Positions 33,982-42,425 of a DNA stretch of 64,000 nt are shown in pieces. The stretch comes from Desulfallas thermosapovorans DSM 6562 (lineage in GTDB: Bacteria; Bacillota; Desulfotomaculia; Desulfotomaculales; Desulfallaceae), in NCBI RefSeq assembly GCF_008124625.1, contig NZ_VNHM01000002.1, positions 218,174-282,173 on the forward strand. Direction: 5' to 3'. The notes beneath the pieces were generated by a model, which worked only from the letters and a program-made list of their open reading frames with translations, had not been told where the DNA came from and did not search any database. The number at the start of each line of letters is the position of its first letter. The first letter of the stretch is position 1. A program made the position numbers and the translations under genes.

Positions 33982-34013
33982 ACCCCTGTTCTTGGTGCAG
34001 AACAGGGGTTTTG
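33982..34013 (+). terminator. Terminator between eam and AOR gene
   Basis: ACCCCTGTTC / GAACAGGGGT perfect 10-bp stem, 8-nt loop, TTTTG tail. It lies between convergent genes. Confidence 0.85.
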
Positions 34014-34053
34014 AAGTGTATAGGGTTTTTTTAATCGAGAGCGAGGGCGGTTA

Positions 34054-35781
34054 TTAGAAGTTATAAACTTCGTCCAATTCTTCGCCGGTCACATCAAACG
34101 TGGTGTTATGGGGGCTGAACTGTTCCCTGGTAAAGAATTCGGGCAACCTGTCGTCGGCCTTGGTGAACCCGGCTTCCTTGTTAAATTGCCGTTCTGTTTT
34201 AAGTATGTTTTGACCCAGGGCTATAACATCGTCCACCGTCAATTCAGTGCCATACTGGGCATTGAGCATTTCCACGATGGTGGGCAGTCCTTCTGGGTTA
34301 TCCAGCACGGCAAAGGCTACGAACAGGCACAGGCCGGAGGCATCTATAGCCGCGGTGGCTATCTGCAAGTTGCGGGAAAGTTCCACTTGTCCATCCTTTT
34401 TGGTGGGATCGACAAACCCGCCAACCTTCAGAATGTTTGCTGTAACAGCGTACCCTGCGGTATGGTCTGCGCCCATGGTGGTGGTGGCATATGTTACACC
34501 GTTACCTTTGCAGGACCGCGGGTCGTAAGCCGGAATGCCTTGCCCCTTTACTGCGGGAACCCTGGTAACACCAAACACTTTTCCGGTGTTGGCAGCGCCG
34601 CTACCGATGATCCGGCCCAGCGGGGTGCCTTTGCCCACTTCTTCCAGGGCGGCAATGGCGGCAGCTCCGTCGCCAAAGGGGATAACACCGGCTTCGGCCA
34701 ACACGCCCAATGTGCAGCCAGCTTCAATGGTGTCCAGACCCACGTCGTTGCAGATGTAATTCAGCTTGGCAACCACGTCCAGGTCGCTAATTTCCAGGTT
34801 GGGACCGAAGCACCAGGCGGTTTCGTATTCAATGGGGGAGCATTCTTTGCCGTCCGGCATGGGATAAACGTTGGAGCAACGCATTACACAACCCGGGTGG
34901 CAGGCATGGGTGGCTTTGCCGCCCCTGGCGTTGGCCACCTCGGCCAGCTTTTCGCCGCTAACCTCACTGGCCTTGTCAAACCGGCCACGGGAGAAGTTCC
35001 GCACGGGCAGAGCGCCGGCCTCGTTAATAATGTTCATTAGCACGTTGGTTCCGTATGCGGGCAGACCCTGGCCGCATACCGGGTGGTCCAGCAGTATTTT
35101 GGCAAATTTTTTGGCCGCTGCCTTAAAACGCTCGGGATCTTGTACCGGGGCATCAAATGTTTTGGGGCTGTCCACCACAATGGCCTTTAACCCCTTGGAA
35201 CCCATAACAGCACCCAGGCCGCCGCGACCGGCGTACCGGCTGCTGTTGCCCTCGAGGTCGTTATTGGTAACTCCGGCGGAAGGCATCAGCATTTCACCGG
35301 CCGGGCCGATGGTGATGACGCCAACCTTTTCGCCAAAGCGTTGTTTACAGATAGCGGTTGTTTCATAGGTACCCTTGCCGGCTAAATCATCGGCAGGCAG
35401 CATTTCTATGCCCTCCGGGGTGATTTTGAGCAGTGAAAAACCTTTGTCGGCAGGTTTACCTTCAATGATGATGGCCTTAATGCCCAGGTTGGCCAGTTTT
35501 TGTGATGTAATGCCGCCGGCGTTGGCCTCTTTAATGCCACCGGTTAGCGGGCTTTTGCCACCCACCGAAAGGCGACCGGAGGAAGGGGCCTGGGTGCCGG
35601 ACAGTAAACCGGGAGCGATGACCAGTTTGTTTAACTCGCCAAGGGCATTGCAGGTGGCTGGTACTTCGTCGGCAACCAACTGCGATGTTAACGCCCGGCC
35701 GCCCAAGGTGATATATTTTTCCGGCACATCCTCGGTGGTGAATTCTCTTTTGGTCATGTTAACTCTGATAATTTTTTGCAT
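34054..35781 (-). CDS. aor: Aldehyde:ferredoxin oxidoreductase (tungsten/molybdenum, AOR family)
   Basis: A 575-residue AOR-family enzyme that oxidises aldehydes to acids with ferredoxin, using a tungsto- or molybdopterin and one 4Fe-4S cluster. The N-terminal pterin-binding domain begins MQKIIRVNMTKREF and has GGRALTSQL and SGTQAPSSGRLSVGGKSP near 60-77. AGRGGLGAVMGSKGLKAI near 190 is typical. Cluster cysteines are in CHPGCVMRCSN near 297-305, with a late Cys in SGLCLF near 500. ATG 35781 follows AAGGAGG. With the alcohol dehydrogenase upstream it would take acetaldehyde from ethanol to acetate. A -24/-12 promoter lies about 110 nt before the start. Confidence 0.95.
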   Translation of the reverse strand: MQKIIRVNMTKREFTTEDVPEKYITLGGRALTSQLVADEVPATCNALGELNKLVIAPGLLSGTQAPSSGRLSVGGKSPLTGGIKEANAGGITSQKLANLGIKAIIIEGKPADKGFSLLKITPEGIEMLPADDLAGKGTYETTAICKQRFGEKVGVITIGPAGEMLMPSAGVTNNDLEGNSSRYAGRGGLGAVMGSKGLKAIVVDSPKTFDAPVQDPERFKAAAKKFAKILLDHPVCGQGLPAYGTNVLMNIINEAGALPVRNFSRGRFDKASEVSGEKLAEVANARGGKATHACHPGCVMRCSNVYPMPDGKECSPIEYETAWCFGPNLEISDLDVVAKLNYICNDVGLDTIEAGCTLGVLAEAGVIPFGDGAAAIAALEEVGKGTPLGRIIGSGAANTGKVFGVTRVPAVKGQGIPAYDPRSCKGNGVTYATTTMGADHTAGYAVTANILKVGGFVDPTKKDGQVELSRNLQIATAAIDASGLCLFVAFAVLDNPEGLPTIVEMLNAQYGTELTVDDVIALGQNILKTERQFNKEAGFTKADDRLPEFFTREQFSPHNTTFDVTGEELDEVYNF

Positions 35782-35886
35782 AAATTATCCTCCTTCTAAA
35801 TACATAATGGATTAATTTATAAGGTAAATTTCCGCTGGTAGTAAACAACATAGCATACGCTGGATTGACTTCTTGTAAACTATACA

Positions 35887-35902
35887 CGCAATAATCATGC
35901 CA
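35887..35902 (-). promoter_or_regulatory. Sigma-54 promoter of AOR gene
   Basis: Minus strand TGGCAT-N5-TTGCG, matching the -24 GG and -12 GC elements with exact spacing, about 105 nt upstream of the AOR start. A sigma-54 activator gene lies in the same cluster. Confidence 0.75.
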
Positions 35903-35982
35903 ATGCTCTGAGTGATTGAAAATTGCAGTAATTACGCACTTTTTTTAAAGGGTAATCCCGCCAATATGTAAATTAATAACAC

Positions 35983-36023
35983 AACGCCGCCGTTATGCAT
36001 TAAAAATGCACAACGGCGGCGTT
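35983..36023 (-). terminator. Strong hairpin between ADH and AOR genes
   Basis: AACGCCGCCGTT / AACGGCGGCGTT 12-bp stem continuing into ATGCAT/ATGCA pairs. It lies after the ADH stop on the minus strand, so it likely ends the ADH transcript and makes the AOR gene depend on its own promoter. The T-run is weak. Confidence 0.65.
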
Positions 36024-36095
36024 CTGAAGTGGGTCAACCGTTCCATAACGGAACAGGGTGTTATTTAACTAAAAATATTATTTTATAATTTACTA

Positions 36096-37259
36096 CTACA
36101 TGGCATTGCGGTAAATTTGCATTACGTCATCCAGGGTGGCCAGACGCGGGTTGGTCAGGGAACAGGCGTCTTTCATAGCGTTTTCGGCCATGATCTGAAT
36201 ATCCTTTTCCTGTACATTCAGTTGAGCCAATCCGGTGGGAATACCCACATCCACTGAAAGCTGCTTGATGGCTTCAATGGCTACGTCGGCGGCTGCCCGG
36301 GTGCTGAGTCCATCGATGTTTTCGCCCATGGCCTGTGCTATGTCGGCAAAACGTTCGGGGGCGGAAATCAGGTTGAACTGGCAAACATGGGGCAGTAAAA
36401 TGGCATTGCATACGCCGTGGGGCAGATTATAGAAACCACCCAGTTGGTGAGCCATGGCGTGTACATAGCCCAAGCTGGCGTTATTGAAAGCCATACCGGC
36501 AAGGAATTCAGCATAGGCCATCTTATCCCGGGCCACCATGTTGGTTCCGTTGGCTACCGCGGCGCGCAGGTTTTCGGAGATCAATTTGATGGCCATTAAC
36601 GCTGCTGAGTCGGTGACCGGTGTGGCGGCGGTGGAAACATAGGCCTCTACGGCGTGGGTCAGAGCATCCATACCGGTGGCTGCAGTGAGTGCCGGGGGCA
36701 TGCCTACCATCAACAGGGGGTCATTAATGGCTACGTTGGGGGTAACCCGCCAGTCAACAATGGCCATTTTAACTTTCCGATCGGTATCGGTGATAATACA
36801 GAAGCGGGTCATCTCACTGGCTGTCCCGGCAGTGGTGTTGATGGCGATGAACGGAGGCATAGCCTTGGAAGACTTGTCCACCCCTTCATAATCGCGAATA
36901 TTACCGCCGTTGGTGGCCACAATGCCGATACCTTTGGCGCAGTCGTGGGAACTACCGCCACCCAGGGAAATGATCATGTCGCAATTATTGTCCTGGAATA
37001 CTTTTAGCCCGTCATGCACGTTTATGTCGGTGGGGTTGGGCTCGGCACCGCCCCATACTATGGCTTTGGCACCGGCGGCTTCCACCAGGCCCTTAATTTC
37101 ATCGGCCATGCCTGATTTGGCCAGGTAAGCATCGGTCACGATAAGCGCATTGGTGCCACCCATTACTTTTACCTGGTTGGTGGTTTCCTTGTGGGAACCT
37201 ACGCCCATGAGGTTAACAGTAGGGATGAAGTAACCAAAAACTTGTTCTCCTAATGCCAT
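36096..37259 (-). CDS. Iron-containing alcohol dehydrogenase (1)
   Basis: A 387-residue group III Fe-ADH. The NAD-binding [13 protein letters not shown] is near 97-109, [13 protein letters not shown] near 139, and the metal ligands lie in [12 protein letters not shown] near 195-199, [26 protein letters not shown] near 262-287. It probably oxidises ethanol or another short primary alcohol with NAD; direction is not given by sequence. ATG 37259 follows AGGAGG at 15 nt; there is no better start. It carries a near-consensus sigma-54 promoter upstream and is the likely partner of AOR. A paralogue lies at 40866-42029. Confidence 0.94.
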   Translation of the reverse strand: MALGEQVFGYFIPTVNLMGVGSHKETTNQVKVMGGTNALIVTDAYLAKSGMADEIKGLVEAAGAKAIVWGGAEPNPTDINVHDGLKVFQDNNCDMIISLGGGSSHDCAKGIGIVATNGGNIRDYEGVDKSSKAMPPFIAINTTAGTASEMTRFCIITDTDRKVKMAIVDWRVTPNVAINDPLLMVGMPPALTAATGMDALTHAVEAYVSTAATPVTDSAALMAIKLISENLRAAVANGTNMVARDKMAYAEFLAGMAFNNASLGYVHAMAHQLGGFYNLPHGVCNAILLPHVCQFNLISAPERFADIAQAMGENIDGLSTRAAADVAIEAIKQLSVDVGIPTGLAQLNVQEKDIQIMAENAMKDACSLTNPRLATLDDVMQIYRNAM

Positions 37260-37341
37260 TGTAAAATATTCCTCCTTTTTTTAGTTAATAGCAGGTATTT
37301 GCAATTTACCTACTATTATTTTTTTTTTGAGTATTTTTATT

Positions 37342-37357
37342 TGCAATTGTCGTGCCA
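37342..37357 (-). promoter_or_regulatory. Sigma-54 promoter of Fe-ADH gene
   Basis: Minus strand TGGCAC-N5-TTGCA, a perfect match to the -24/-12 consensus, about 85 nt upstream of the ADH ATG. Confidence 0.88.
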
Positions 37358-37375
37358 GTTCAGTTAAATCAAGTG

Positions 37376-37408
37376 TTTGATTTTTTTGATAGTATAAAAG
37401 AAATCAAA
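37376..37408 (-). promoter_or_regulatory. Candidate upstream activator site for the sigma-54 regulator
   Basis: TTTGATTT and AAATCAAA form an inverted repeat with a 17-nt A/T-rich spacer, centred about 40 nt upstream of the -24 element. It is a plausible binding site for the Fis-type domain of the adjacent activator; position is rather close for a classic enhancer. Confidence 0.5.
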
Positions 37409-37556
37409 TTAATTTATAATCTTTTGAATAAAGATCCAAAATGAAACTGCCAGCTAATAATGAATGTTCCGAAGGAGTGTAATTGTGGAACAAAAGTGTC
37501 GAAATGATACAGATAGATAATCGTGTATTTAATGGGGTTGCTACAGAACTTAATGC

Positions 37557-37594
37557 AAAAGAAAACCGCCGACCTGGTGACAGGTTGGCGGTTT
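37557..37594 (-). terminator. Terminator of the activator gene
   Basis: AAACCGCC-ACCTG / CAGGT-GGCGGTTT stem, 4-nt loop; the minus strand continues TTTTCTTTT. It separates the regulator genes from the ADH promoter. The rest of the 37260-37602 gap holds the promoter and activator site described separately. Confidence 0.8.
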
Positions 37595-37602
37595 CTTATA
37601 AT

Positions 37603-39156
37603 TTACTTGATGTCTATGCCGTATTCTTTAATTTTTCTGTACAGTGTATTTCTTCCGATGCCCAGGGAGCGTGCAGCGGTGGTTATATTGCCGTCGTAAT
37701 AAGCCAGGGTGCGGGTGATGGTTTCCACTTCCACTTCCTCGAGGCTGGGCGGTAGTGGGCCGGGAATAGAAAGCTCTTGCATGCGGTTAAGCAGTTTGTC
37801 TTTAATTTGTGTGGTAAGGCGGTAGGCCCTTATCACGTTATCCTTGTTGAGTTTTTGTGCCCACCCATTCTCTTGGGTCATTTTTTCCAGTGTTTCCAAA
37901 ATTGATTGGCCTTCAAGGCCCGGCCAGCGATTACCGGTGGTGGTGGGGGGCGCTGTAGTATAGGAGTTGCTCGCTGATTGTCGTATTCTTTCGGGTAAAT
38001 GCGTGGGTAGAATCATGTTGCCATCGCACAGTGCAACGGCCTGGTCCACAATATTAACCAGCTCCCTTATATTACCGGGCCAGTTGTGATCTTGCAGTAT
38101 AAGCATGGCTTCGGGGGATACCTGCGGCGCCCTGTGTGCTTTGGCATTGAAGTTGGTGATAAAATGGTTGACCAGCATGGGGATATCTTCTTTTCTTTCC
38201 CGCAGCGGCGGCAATTCTAATCTTACCACATCCAACCTGTAAAATAAATCCTCCCGAAAAAGCTTTTCCCGGACGGCCTTTTCCAAGTTTACGTTGGTGG
38301 CCGCAATAATGCGCACGTCGGATTTTACTGGTTTTTCACCCCCAACGCGCACGAACTCGCCCGTTTCCAGGACCCGCAGTAATTTAACCTGAATGGACGG
38401 GTTGGCCTCCCCTATTTCATCCAGGAAAAGTGAGCCGTTATTGGCAATTTCAAAAATGCCACGGCGCATATACGAAGCTCCGGTGAAGGAGCCCTTTTCA
38501 TGGCCGAAAAGCTCACTTTCCAGTAAATTTTCAGGCAGGGCACCGCAGTTTATGGGAACAAATGCTTGTTGGTGGCGGGGGCTGCCAGCGTGAATAAACC
38601 TGGCCAGTATCTCCTTGCCGGTGCCGGTTTCACCCCGGATCAAAACATTAATATTTTTTTTGGCAATTTTATCCGCAATTGTGGCCAGACGTATCATTTT
38701 GGGGGTTTTTCCCACTATAAAACCGACTTTTTCGGCGGTGGTGCCCCATTCGGGCCGGCCTGAAATCTTATCAGTTGTCCGGTGACCGTAGTCCAGTGCT
38801 TTGCATATTAAATCCTCTATTTCGGTGATATCCTCAAAGGGTTTTTCTATATAGTCAAAAGCACCCAATTGTATGGCCTTGACTGCGGTGCGGGTGGTGC
38901 TGTAGCCCGTCATAATTATGGCTTCACAATCGGGCTGGTTATTTTTTAAATATTGCAGTAATATTAACCCGTTGGTGTCGGGCAGCTTCAGGTCAATCAA
39001 AGCCACGGCAAAATTGATGGTATCAATTAAACGCATTGCTTCGCCACCGGTGTGGGCGAGGCTGACTTTAAAACCCTTTCTTTGCAGCAGGCGGCGAAAA
39101 AAACTGCCCACTTCCACTTCATCATCGATTACTAAAATATTTTCACCGGGGGCCAA
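37603..39156 (-). CDS. Sigma-54-dependent response regulator (NtrC family)
   Basis: 517 residues in three parts. Receiver domain 1-125: ILVIDDEVEVGSFF, phosphoacceptor Asp in VALIDLKLPDTNG near 54, and IEKPFEDI near 105. AAA+ domain about 150-390: RGETGTGKEILARFIH (Walker A), ELFGHEKGSFTGA, NGSLFLDEIGEA (Walker B), NWPGNIRELVNIV. The sigma-54 contact loop reads GSFTGA instead of GAFTGA. The C-terminal Fis-type HTH is IGRNTLYRKIKEYGI. TTG 39156 follows GGGAGGTGAT. It pairs with the kinase 24 nt upstream and should drive the -24/-12 promoters of the ADH and AOR genes. Confidence 0.93.
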   Translation of the reverse strand: MAPGENILVIDDEVEVGSFFRRLLQRKGFKVSLAHTGGEAMRLIDTINFAVALIDLKLPDTNGLILLQYLKNNQPDCEAIIMTGYSTTRTAVKAIQLGAFDYIEKPFEDITEIEDLICKALDYGHRTTDKISGRPEWGTTAEKVGFIVGKTPKMIRLATIADKIAKKNINVLIRGETGTGKEILARFIHAGSPRHQQAFVPINCGALPENLLESELFGHEKGSFTGASYMRRGIFEIANNGSLFLDEIGEANPSIQVKLLRVLETGEFVRVGGEKPVKSDVRIIAATNVNLEKAVREKLFREDLFYRLDVVRLELPPLRERKEDIPMLVNHFITNFNAKAHRAPQVSPEAMLILQDHNWPGNIRELVNIVDQAVALCDGNMILPTHLPERIRQSASNSYTTAPPTTTGNRWPGLEGQSILETLEKMTQENGWAQKLNKDNVIRAYRLTTQIKDKLLNRMQELSIPGPLPPSLEEVEVETITRTLAYYDGNITTAARSLGIGRNTLYRKIKEYGIDIK

Positions 39157-39180
39157 GGTAGATCACCTCCCTTACTAAAA

Positions 39181-40851
39181 TTACTGGTGTTTCACCGGGA
39201 TAGCCAGAGTGAAGCAACTGCCTTGACCGGGTGTGCTGGTTACATCAATGGTGCCTCCGTGGGCTTCGGCTATACCCAGGCTTACCGATAAACCCAACCC
39301 GGTACCTTTATGGGCCTCTTTGCTGGTGAAAAACGGGTTAAAAATTTTCAATATATTTTCTGCGGCAATGCCGTCACCATTATCAGTAACCGTGGCGGTT
39401 ACATAATCACCGTTCTCGCTTTTTCTCACCGTGGTGGTGATGGTTATTGTTTTATCCCCGGGCTTGTTTTCCAGCGCGTCCCTGGCGTTTAGCAGCAAAT
39501 TAACCAGCACCTGGTCCAGCTGTTGTTCATTGGCCAGTATATTCGGGAGGTTTGGGGCGAGGTTCAGCTTAAGATTAATATTGTTTTGGTTGATTTGATA
39601 CCGTATTAAAGGCAGCACACTTTCCACAACTTTGTTAAGGTTGGTACTTGTCATGGGTCGCTGGTCCTGCCGGGCAAAAGTTAACAGGTTTTGAATTATT
39701 TTTTTGCAGCGCAGCCCGCAGTTGATGATATCCTGTAGCAGTTCCACATTGTTGTTTTTTTCCATACCGTCGTCCCGCAAGATGATCTGGGAATTGCCTA
39801 TAATTACGGTCAGAGGGCTGTTTAGCTCGTGGGCTACCCCTGCGGCCATTTCCCCGATGGCCGCCAGCTTGTCCGATTGCATTAACTGGGCTTCCATTTT
39901 AACCTGCTCGGTAATATCTTTGATGTGATGGATTACCGAGTTAATTTCCCGGTTTTGTTTGAAAATGGGGTAATAGTGCACATCGTAAGTTTTACCGGAC
40001 TCCAGTTGGATGCGCCGGTAAGCGGGAACCCGGTTCCGGTAAACTTCATCCATCAAGCAAAACTCACATTTGGTATCCCTTCCCCACACATAATGATAAC
40101 ACTTGCTTTTTACCGGTTTACCGGTGTTTTTGCCCGGCAATCCATCCAGGCGGTTGTTGCACCGGATGATATTGTAGTTACGGTCAATTAATAAAATGGG
40201 ATCGGTGAGGGAGCGAAAAGTTTCTTCCCATTCTGTTTTGCTGTTTAATACTTGCTCGTAAAGACGGGCGTTTTCTATGCATATGGCAAGCTGGTCGGCC
40301 AGTTGCCTGGTAAACCTGGCCTCATCTTTGGAGTATGCGTTTTCCCGGTGACTGCCAATCACCAGCACGCCAATTACGTTACCCTTGACAATAAGCGGGT
40401 CCAGGGCCAGGGATGCTATGTTCAACTTCTCCAGGGGCGGGAGAACCTCTTCGTTACGATCTTTTTCGGTGAGTGAAAATACTTTGCTCTCCCTTTCCTG
40501 TACCGCCTGCCACAGCAGTGATTTATGTGGTACGGGGCGGTTAATACAGCGGCAGTGGGGAATCATGGCCGTCATTATTAAATCATTGTCCCGCTGAAGG
40601 GCCAGCCCTAAAAAGTCGCAGTAAATCACCAGCGGCAGGCGCTGGTATACTCGTTCGATAATATCCGCCAGCGACATGTCGATATTAATATCTTTAATAA
40701 TCTGGTGAATGATTTCCAGCTGGTTGTTTTGCTTGACAATTTCTTCATTACTCTTTTTTACCTCCAAATAATAATTTATCTTGGAGGAATGGATGCCGGT
40801 CAATTGTTCAATTAAATGTTTTTTTTCATTGATCAGGTACCGGTTTCCCAT
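39181..40851 (-). CDS. GAF/PAS sensor histidine kinase partner of the sigma-54 regulator
   Basis: About 556 residues, no clear membrane helix, so a cytosolic sensor. N-terminal coiled coil (residues 10-50), GAF domain about 55-205 (VIYCDFLGLALQRDNDLIMTA and LADQLAICIENARLYEQV in pieces), PAS domain about 215-330 with a Cys/His cluster (CYHYVWGRDTKCEFC), HisKA GVAHELNSPLTVIIGNSQII near 340-360, and ATPase with LLNARDALENKPGDK, DNGDGIAAE and GTGLGLSVSLGIAEAHGG. ATG 40851 follows a GGGGGGG SD. The Cys cluster could bind a metal, heme or FeS cluster and sense redox state or an alcohol/aldehyde signal; this is inference. Confidence 0.9.
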   Translation of the reverse strand: MGNRYLINEKKHLIEQLTGIHSSKINYYLEVKKSNEEIVKQNNQLEIIHQIIKDINIDMSLADIIERVYQRLPLVIYCDFLGLALQRDNDLIMTAMIPHCRCINRPVPHKSLLWQAVQERESKVFSLTEKDRNEEVLPPLEKLNIASLALDPLIVKGNVIGVLVIGSHRENAYSKDEARFTRQLADQLAICIENARLYEQVLNSKTEWEETFRSLTDPILLIDRNYNIIRCNNRLDGLPGKNTGKPVKSKCYHYVWGRDTKCEFCLMDEVYRNRVPAYRRIQLESGKTYDVHYYPIFKQNREINSVIHHIKDITEQVKMEAQLMQSDKLAAIGEMAAGVAHELNSPLTVIIGNSQIILRDDGMEKNNNVELLQDIINCGLRCKKIIQNLLTFARQDQRPMTSTNLNKVVESVLPLIRYQINQNNINLKLNLAPNLPNILANEQQLDQVLVNLLLNARDALENKPGDKTITITTTVRKSENGDYVTATVTDNGDGIAAENILKIFNPFFTSKEAHKGTGLGLSVSLGIAEAHGGTIDVTSTPGQGSCFTLAIPVKHQ

Positions 40852-40865
40852 CTTTAACCCCCCCC

Positions 40866-42029
40866 TTACATAGCCTTGTAGAAAATACGGGCCAAATCTT
40901 CCGCGTCGGCATCCCTGGGATTGGTTATGATACAAGCGTCATGCAGGGCATTTTTACTCAGCTCGGGTATATATTCCTCCCTGAAGCCCATGTTGGAAAG
41001 CCCGTAGTTGATGCCGATATCCCGCACCAGGCGGCGAACGGCATCAATAGCCTTGTGGGCTGCGTCCTGTTTGCTGAGGCCGTCTACGTTTTCCCCCATG
41101 GCTATGGCCACCTGGCGGTATTTATCGGCGCAGGATATCAGGTTAAATTCCATCACATGGGGAAGCAAAACAGCGTTGGTTTCGCCGTGGTGCAAATCCA
41201 GCAGACCGTCCACCTGGTGGGTCATGGCATGGGTGGCTCCCAGTATGGCATTGGAAAAGGCGAGCCCGGCTTGCAGGCTGGCCATGGACATGGCGGACTT
41301 GGCCTGCATGTTGGTCCGGCAGGCCACCGATTCCCGCAAGTTTCCAGCTATCAGCCGGATGGCCTCCAGGGCCCGGACATCGGATAGCGGGTTGGCCGCC
41401 AGCGAAACATATGATTCGATGGCGTGGCTTAAAGCATCCACCCCGGTGGCCGCGGTAAGCCTGGCGCCTTTGGTTTGCAGTAGCTGCGGGTCGATGATGG
41501 CAATATCCGGCACCAGTGATCTGGATATAATGGCCATTTTTTTCTTGCGCTGTTTGTCCACTATAATGGCAAATTGTGATACCTCGGAGCCCGAACCGGC
41601 CGTAGAGGGCACCATAAGCATGGGCGGTAGCGGTCGGGTAATTTTGTTTATGCCTTCGTAATCCTGAATTCTACCGCCGTTGGTGGCGACAGTGGCCACG
41701 GCCTTGGCCGCGTCAATGGGGCTGCCTCCCCCCACGGCCATTATGGCATCACATTTGGATGCCAGGTATTGCTCGCTCCCTTTGGCTACCTCGGTATCCT
41801 TGGGGTTACTGGTGATCTCGCTCCAGACCTGGTATTCCAATCCCGCCTGTTCCAAATAAAATAAAACTTTTTTTATCCAGCTATGCTCCATTAAACCCTG
41901 GTCCGTGACCACAAAGAGTTTTCTGGCACCCAGGCGCAGTGCGCTTTCGCCTATCTGGCTGATGGCGTTCATGCCAAAGATTATTTCCGGAGCTACGAAT
42001 TTTATTATATCAATGTTTGTTCTGTTCAT
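40866..42029 (-). CDS. Iron-containing alcohol dehydrogenase (2)
   Basis: 387 residues, a paralogue of the ADH at 36096. Motifs: GGGSPIDAAKAVATVATNGG near 97, PSTAGSGSEVSQFAII near 139, DALSHAIESYVSLAANP near 195, and HAMTHQVDGLLDLHHGETNAVLLPHVMEFN near 262 with the metal-binding histidines. The second part of the site (DLHHGETN) differs from copy 1 (NLPHGVCN), so substrate range may differ. It starts 15 nt before the kinase gene on the same strand and likely heads the kinase-regulator operon. No -24/-12 element was found before it. Confidence 0.93.
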   Translation of the reverse strand: MNRTNIDIIKFVAPEIIFGMNAISQIGESALRLGARKLFVVTDQGLMEHSWIKKVLFYLEQAGLEYQVWSEITSNPKDTEVAKGSEQYLASKCDAIMAVGGGSPIDAAKAVATVATNGGRIQDYEGINKITRPLPPMLMVPSTAGSGSEVSQFAIIVDKQRKKKMAIISRSLVPDIAIIDPQLLQTKGARLTAATGVDALSHAIESYVSLAANPLSDVRALEAIRLIAGNLRESVACRTNMQAKSAMSMASLQAGLAFSNAILGATHAMTHQVDGLLDLHHGETNAVLLPHVMEFNLISCADKYRQVAIAMGENVDGLSKQDAAHKAIDAVRRLVRDIGINYGLSNMGFREEYIPELSKNALHDACIITNPRDADAEDLARIFYKAM

Positions 42030-42052
42030 GCCGCTACCTCATATCTTTAAAT

Positions 42053-42073
42053 TGTGTACCAAAATGATACACA
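42053..42073 (-). promoter_or_regulatory. Inverted repeat upstream of Fe-ADH (2)
   Basis: TGTGTA, 9-nt spacer, TACACA, about 24 nt before the ATG. It may be an operator. A separate TTGTTAACAA palindrome near 42099 lacks the spacer of a Rex box. Confidence 0.4.
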
Positions 42074-42147
42074 GTCTTATTGTAACAGATTATACTTGTT
42101 AACAAAAGATTAATTAACGGGGGTATAAAATTCCACTACATAAGTGC

Positions 42148-42174
42148 AAAAAGGATGCGCTATTTAGCGCATCC
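42148..42174 (-). terminator. Terminator of second SASP gene
   Basis: GGATGCGCT-ATTT-AGCGCATCC perfect 9-bp stem; on the minus strand it is followed by TTTTT. Confidence 0.88.
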
Positions 42175-42188
42175 CGCAACCTGCTTCC

Positions 42189-42362
42189 CTAAACCAGTGA
42201 CTGTTCTGCCCTTTGTATAGCCAGGCGGACCATATTGCCGCAGTCTCTTGACGAAACGCTGCCGAAACCGCCCTCTACACGAACAACATCGGCAAACCCA
42301 AGTTCTTCGGCTAACTCCATCTTCAGCTTGTCCGACATAACGCCGCCACGCCTTCTGGCCAT
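42189..42362 (-). CDS. Small acid-soluble spore protein, alpha/beta type (second copy)
   Basis: A 57-residue protein, too short for most ORF filters: it begins [20 protein letters not shown], contains [20 protein letters not shown], and ends [19 protein letters not shown]. The last segment is the conserved DNA-binding helix of alpha/beta SASPs. The family's GPR cleavage sequence is present as [11 protein letters not shown] 42362 follows GAGGTAGG. It lacks the Gln-rich tail of the SASP at 4348. It stands alone, with its own terminator, next to unrelated metabolic genes. Confidence 0.92.
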   Translation of the reverse strand: MARRRGGVMSDKLKMELAEELGFADVVRVEGGFGSVSSRDCGNMVRLAIQRAEQSLV

Positions 42363-42425
42363 AATTAGCCTACCTCCTTTGGGTGTTTAGGGATAGCAAG
42401 TTCCATCGTTAGTATATTTCGCAAC

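Noticed and set aside
34108..35040. 310-residue plus-strand frame inside the AOR gene
   Set aside because: It is antisense to a clear AOR protein, has no family motif and mirrors the codon bias of the coding strand.
37483..37755. 90-residue plus-strand frame upstream of the Fe-ADH promoter region
   Set aside because: It runs through a terminator and into the antisense of the regulator gene; no recognisable domain.
42095..42110. Rex-type redox operator near Fe-ADH (2)
   Set aside because: TTGTTAACAA lacks the spacer of the Rex consensus, so the match is only partial.
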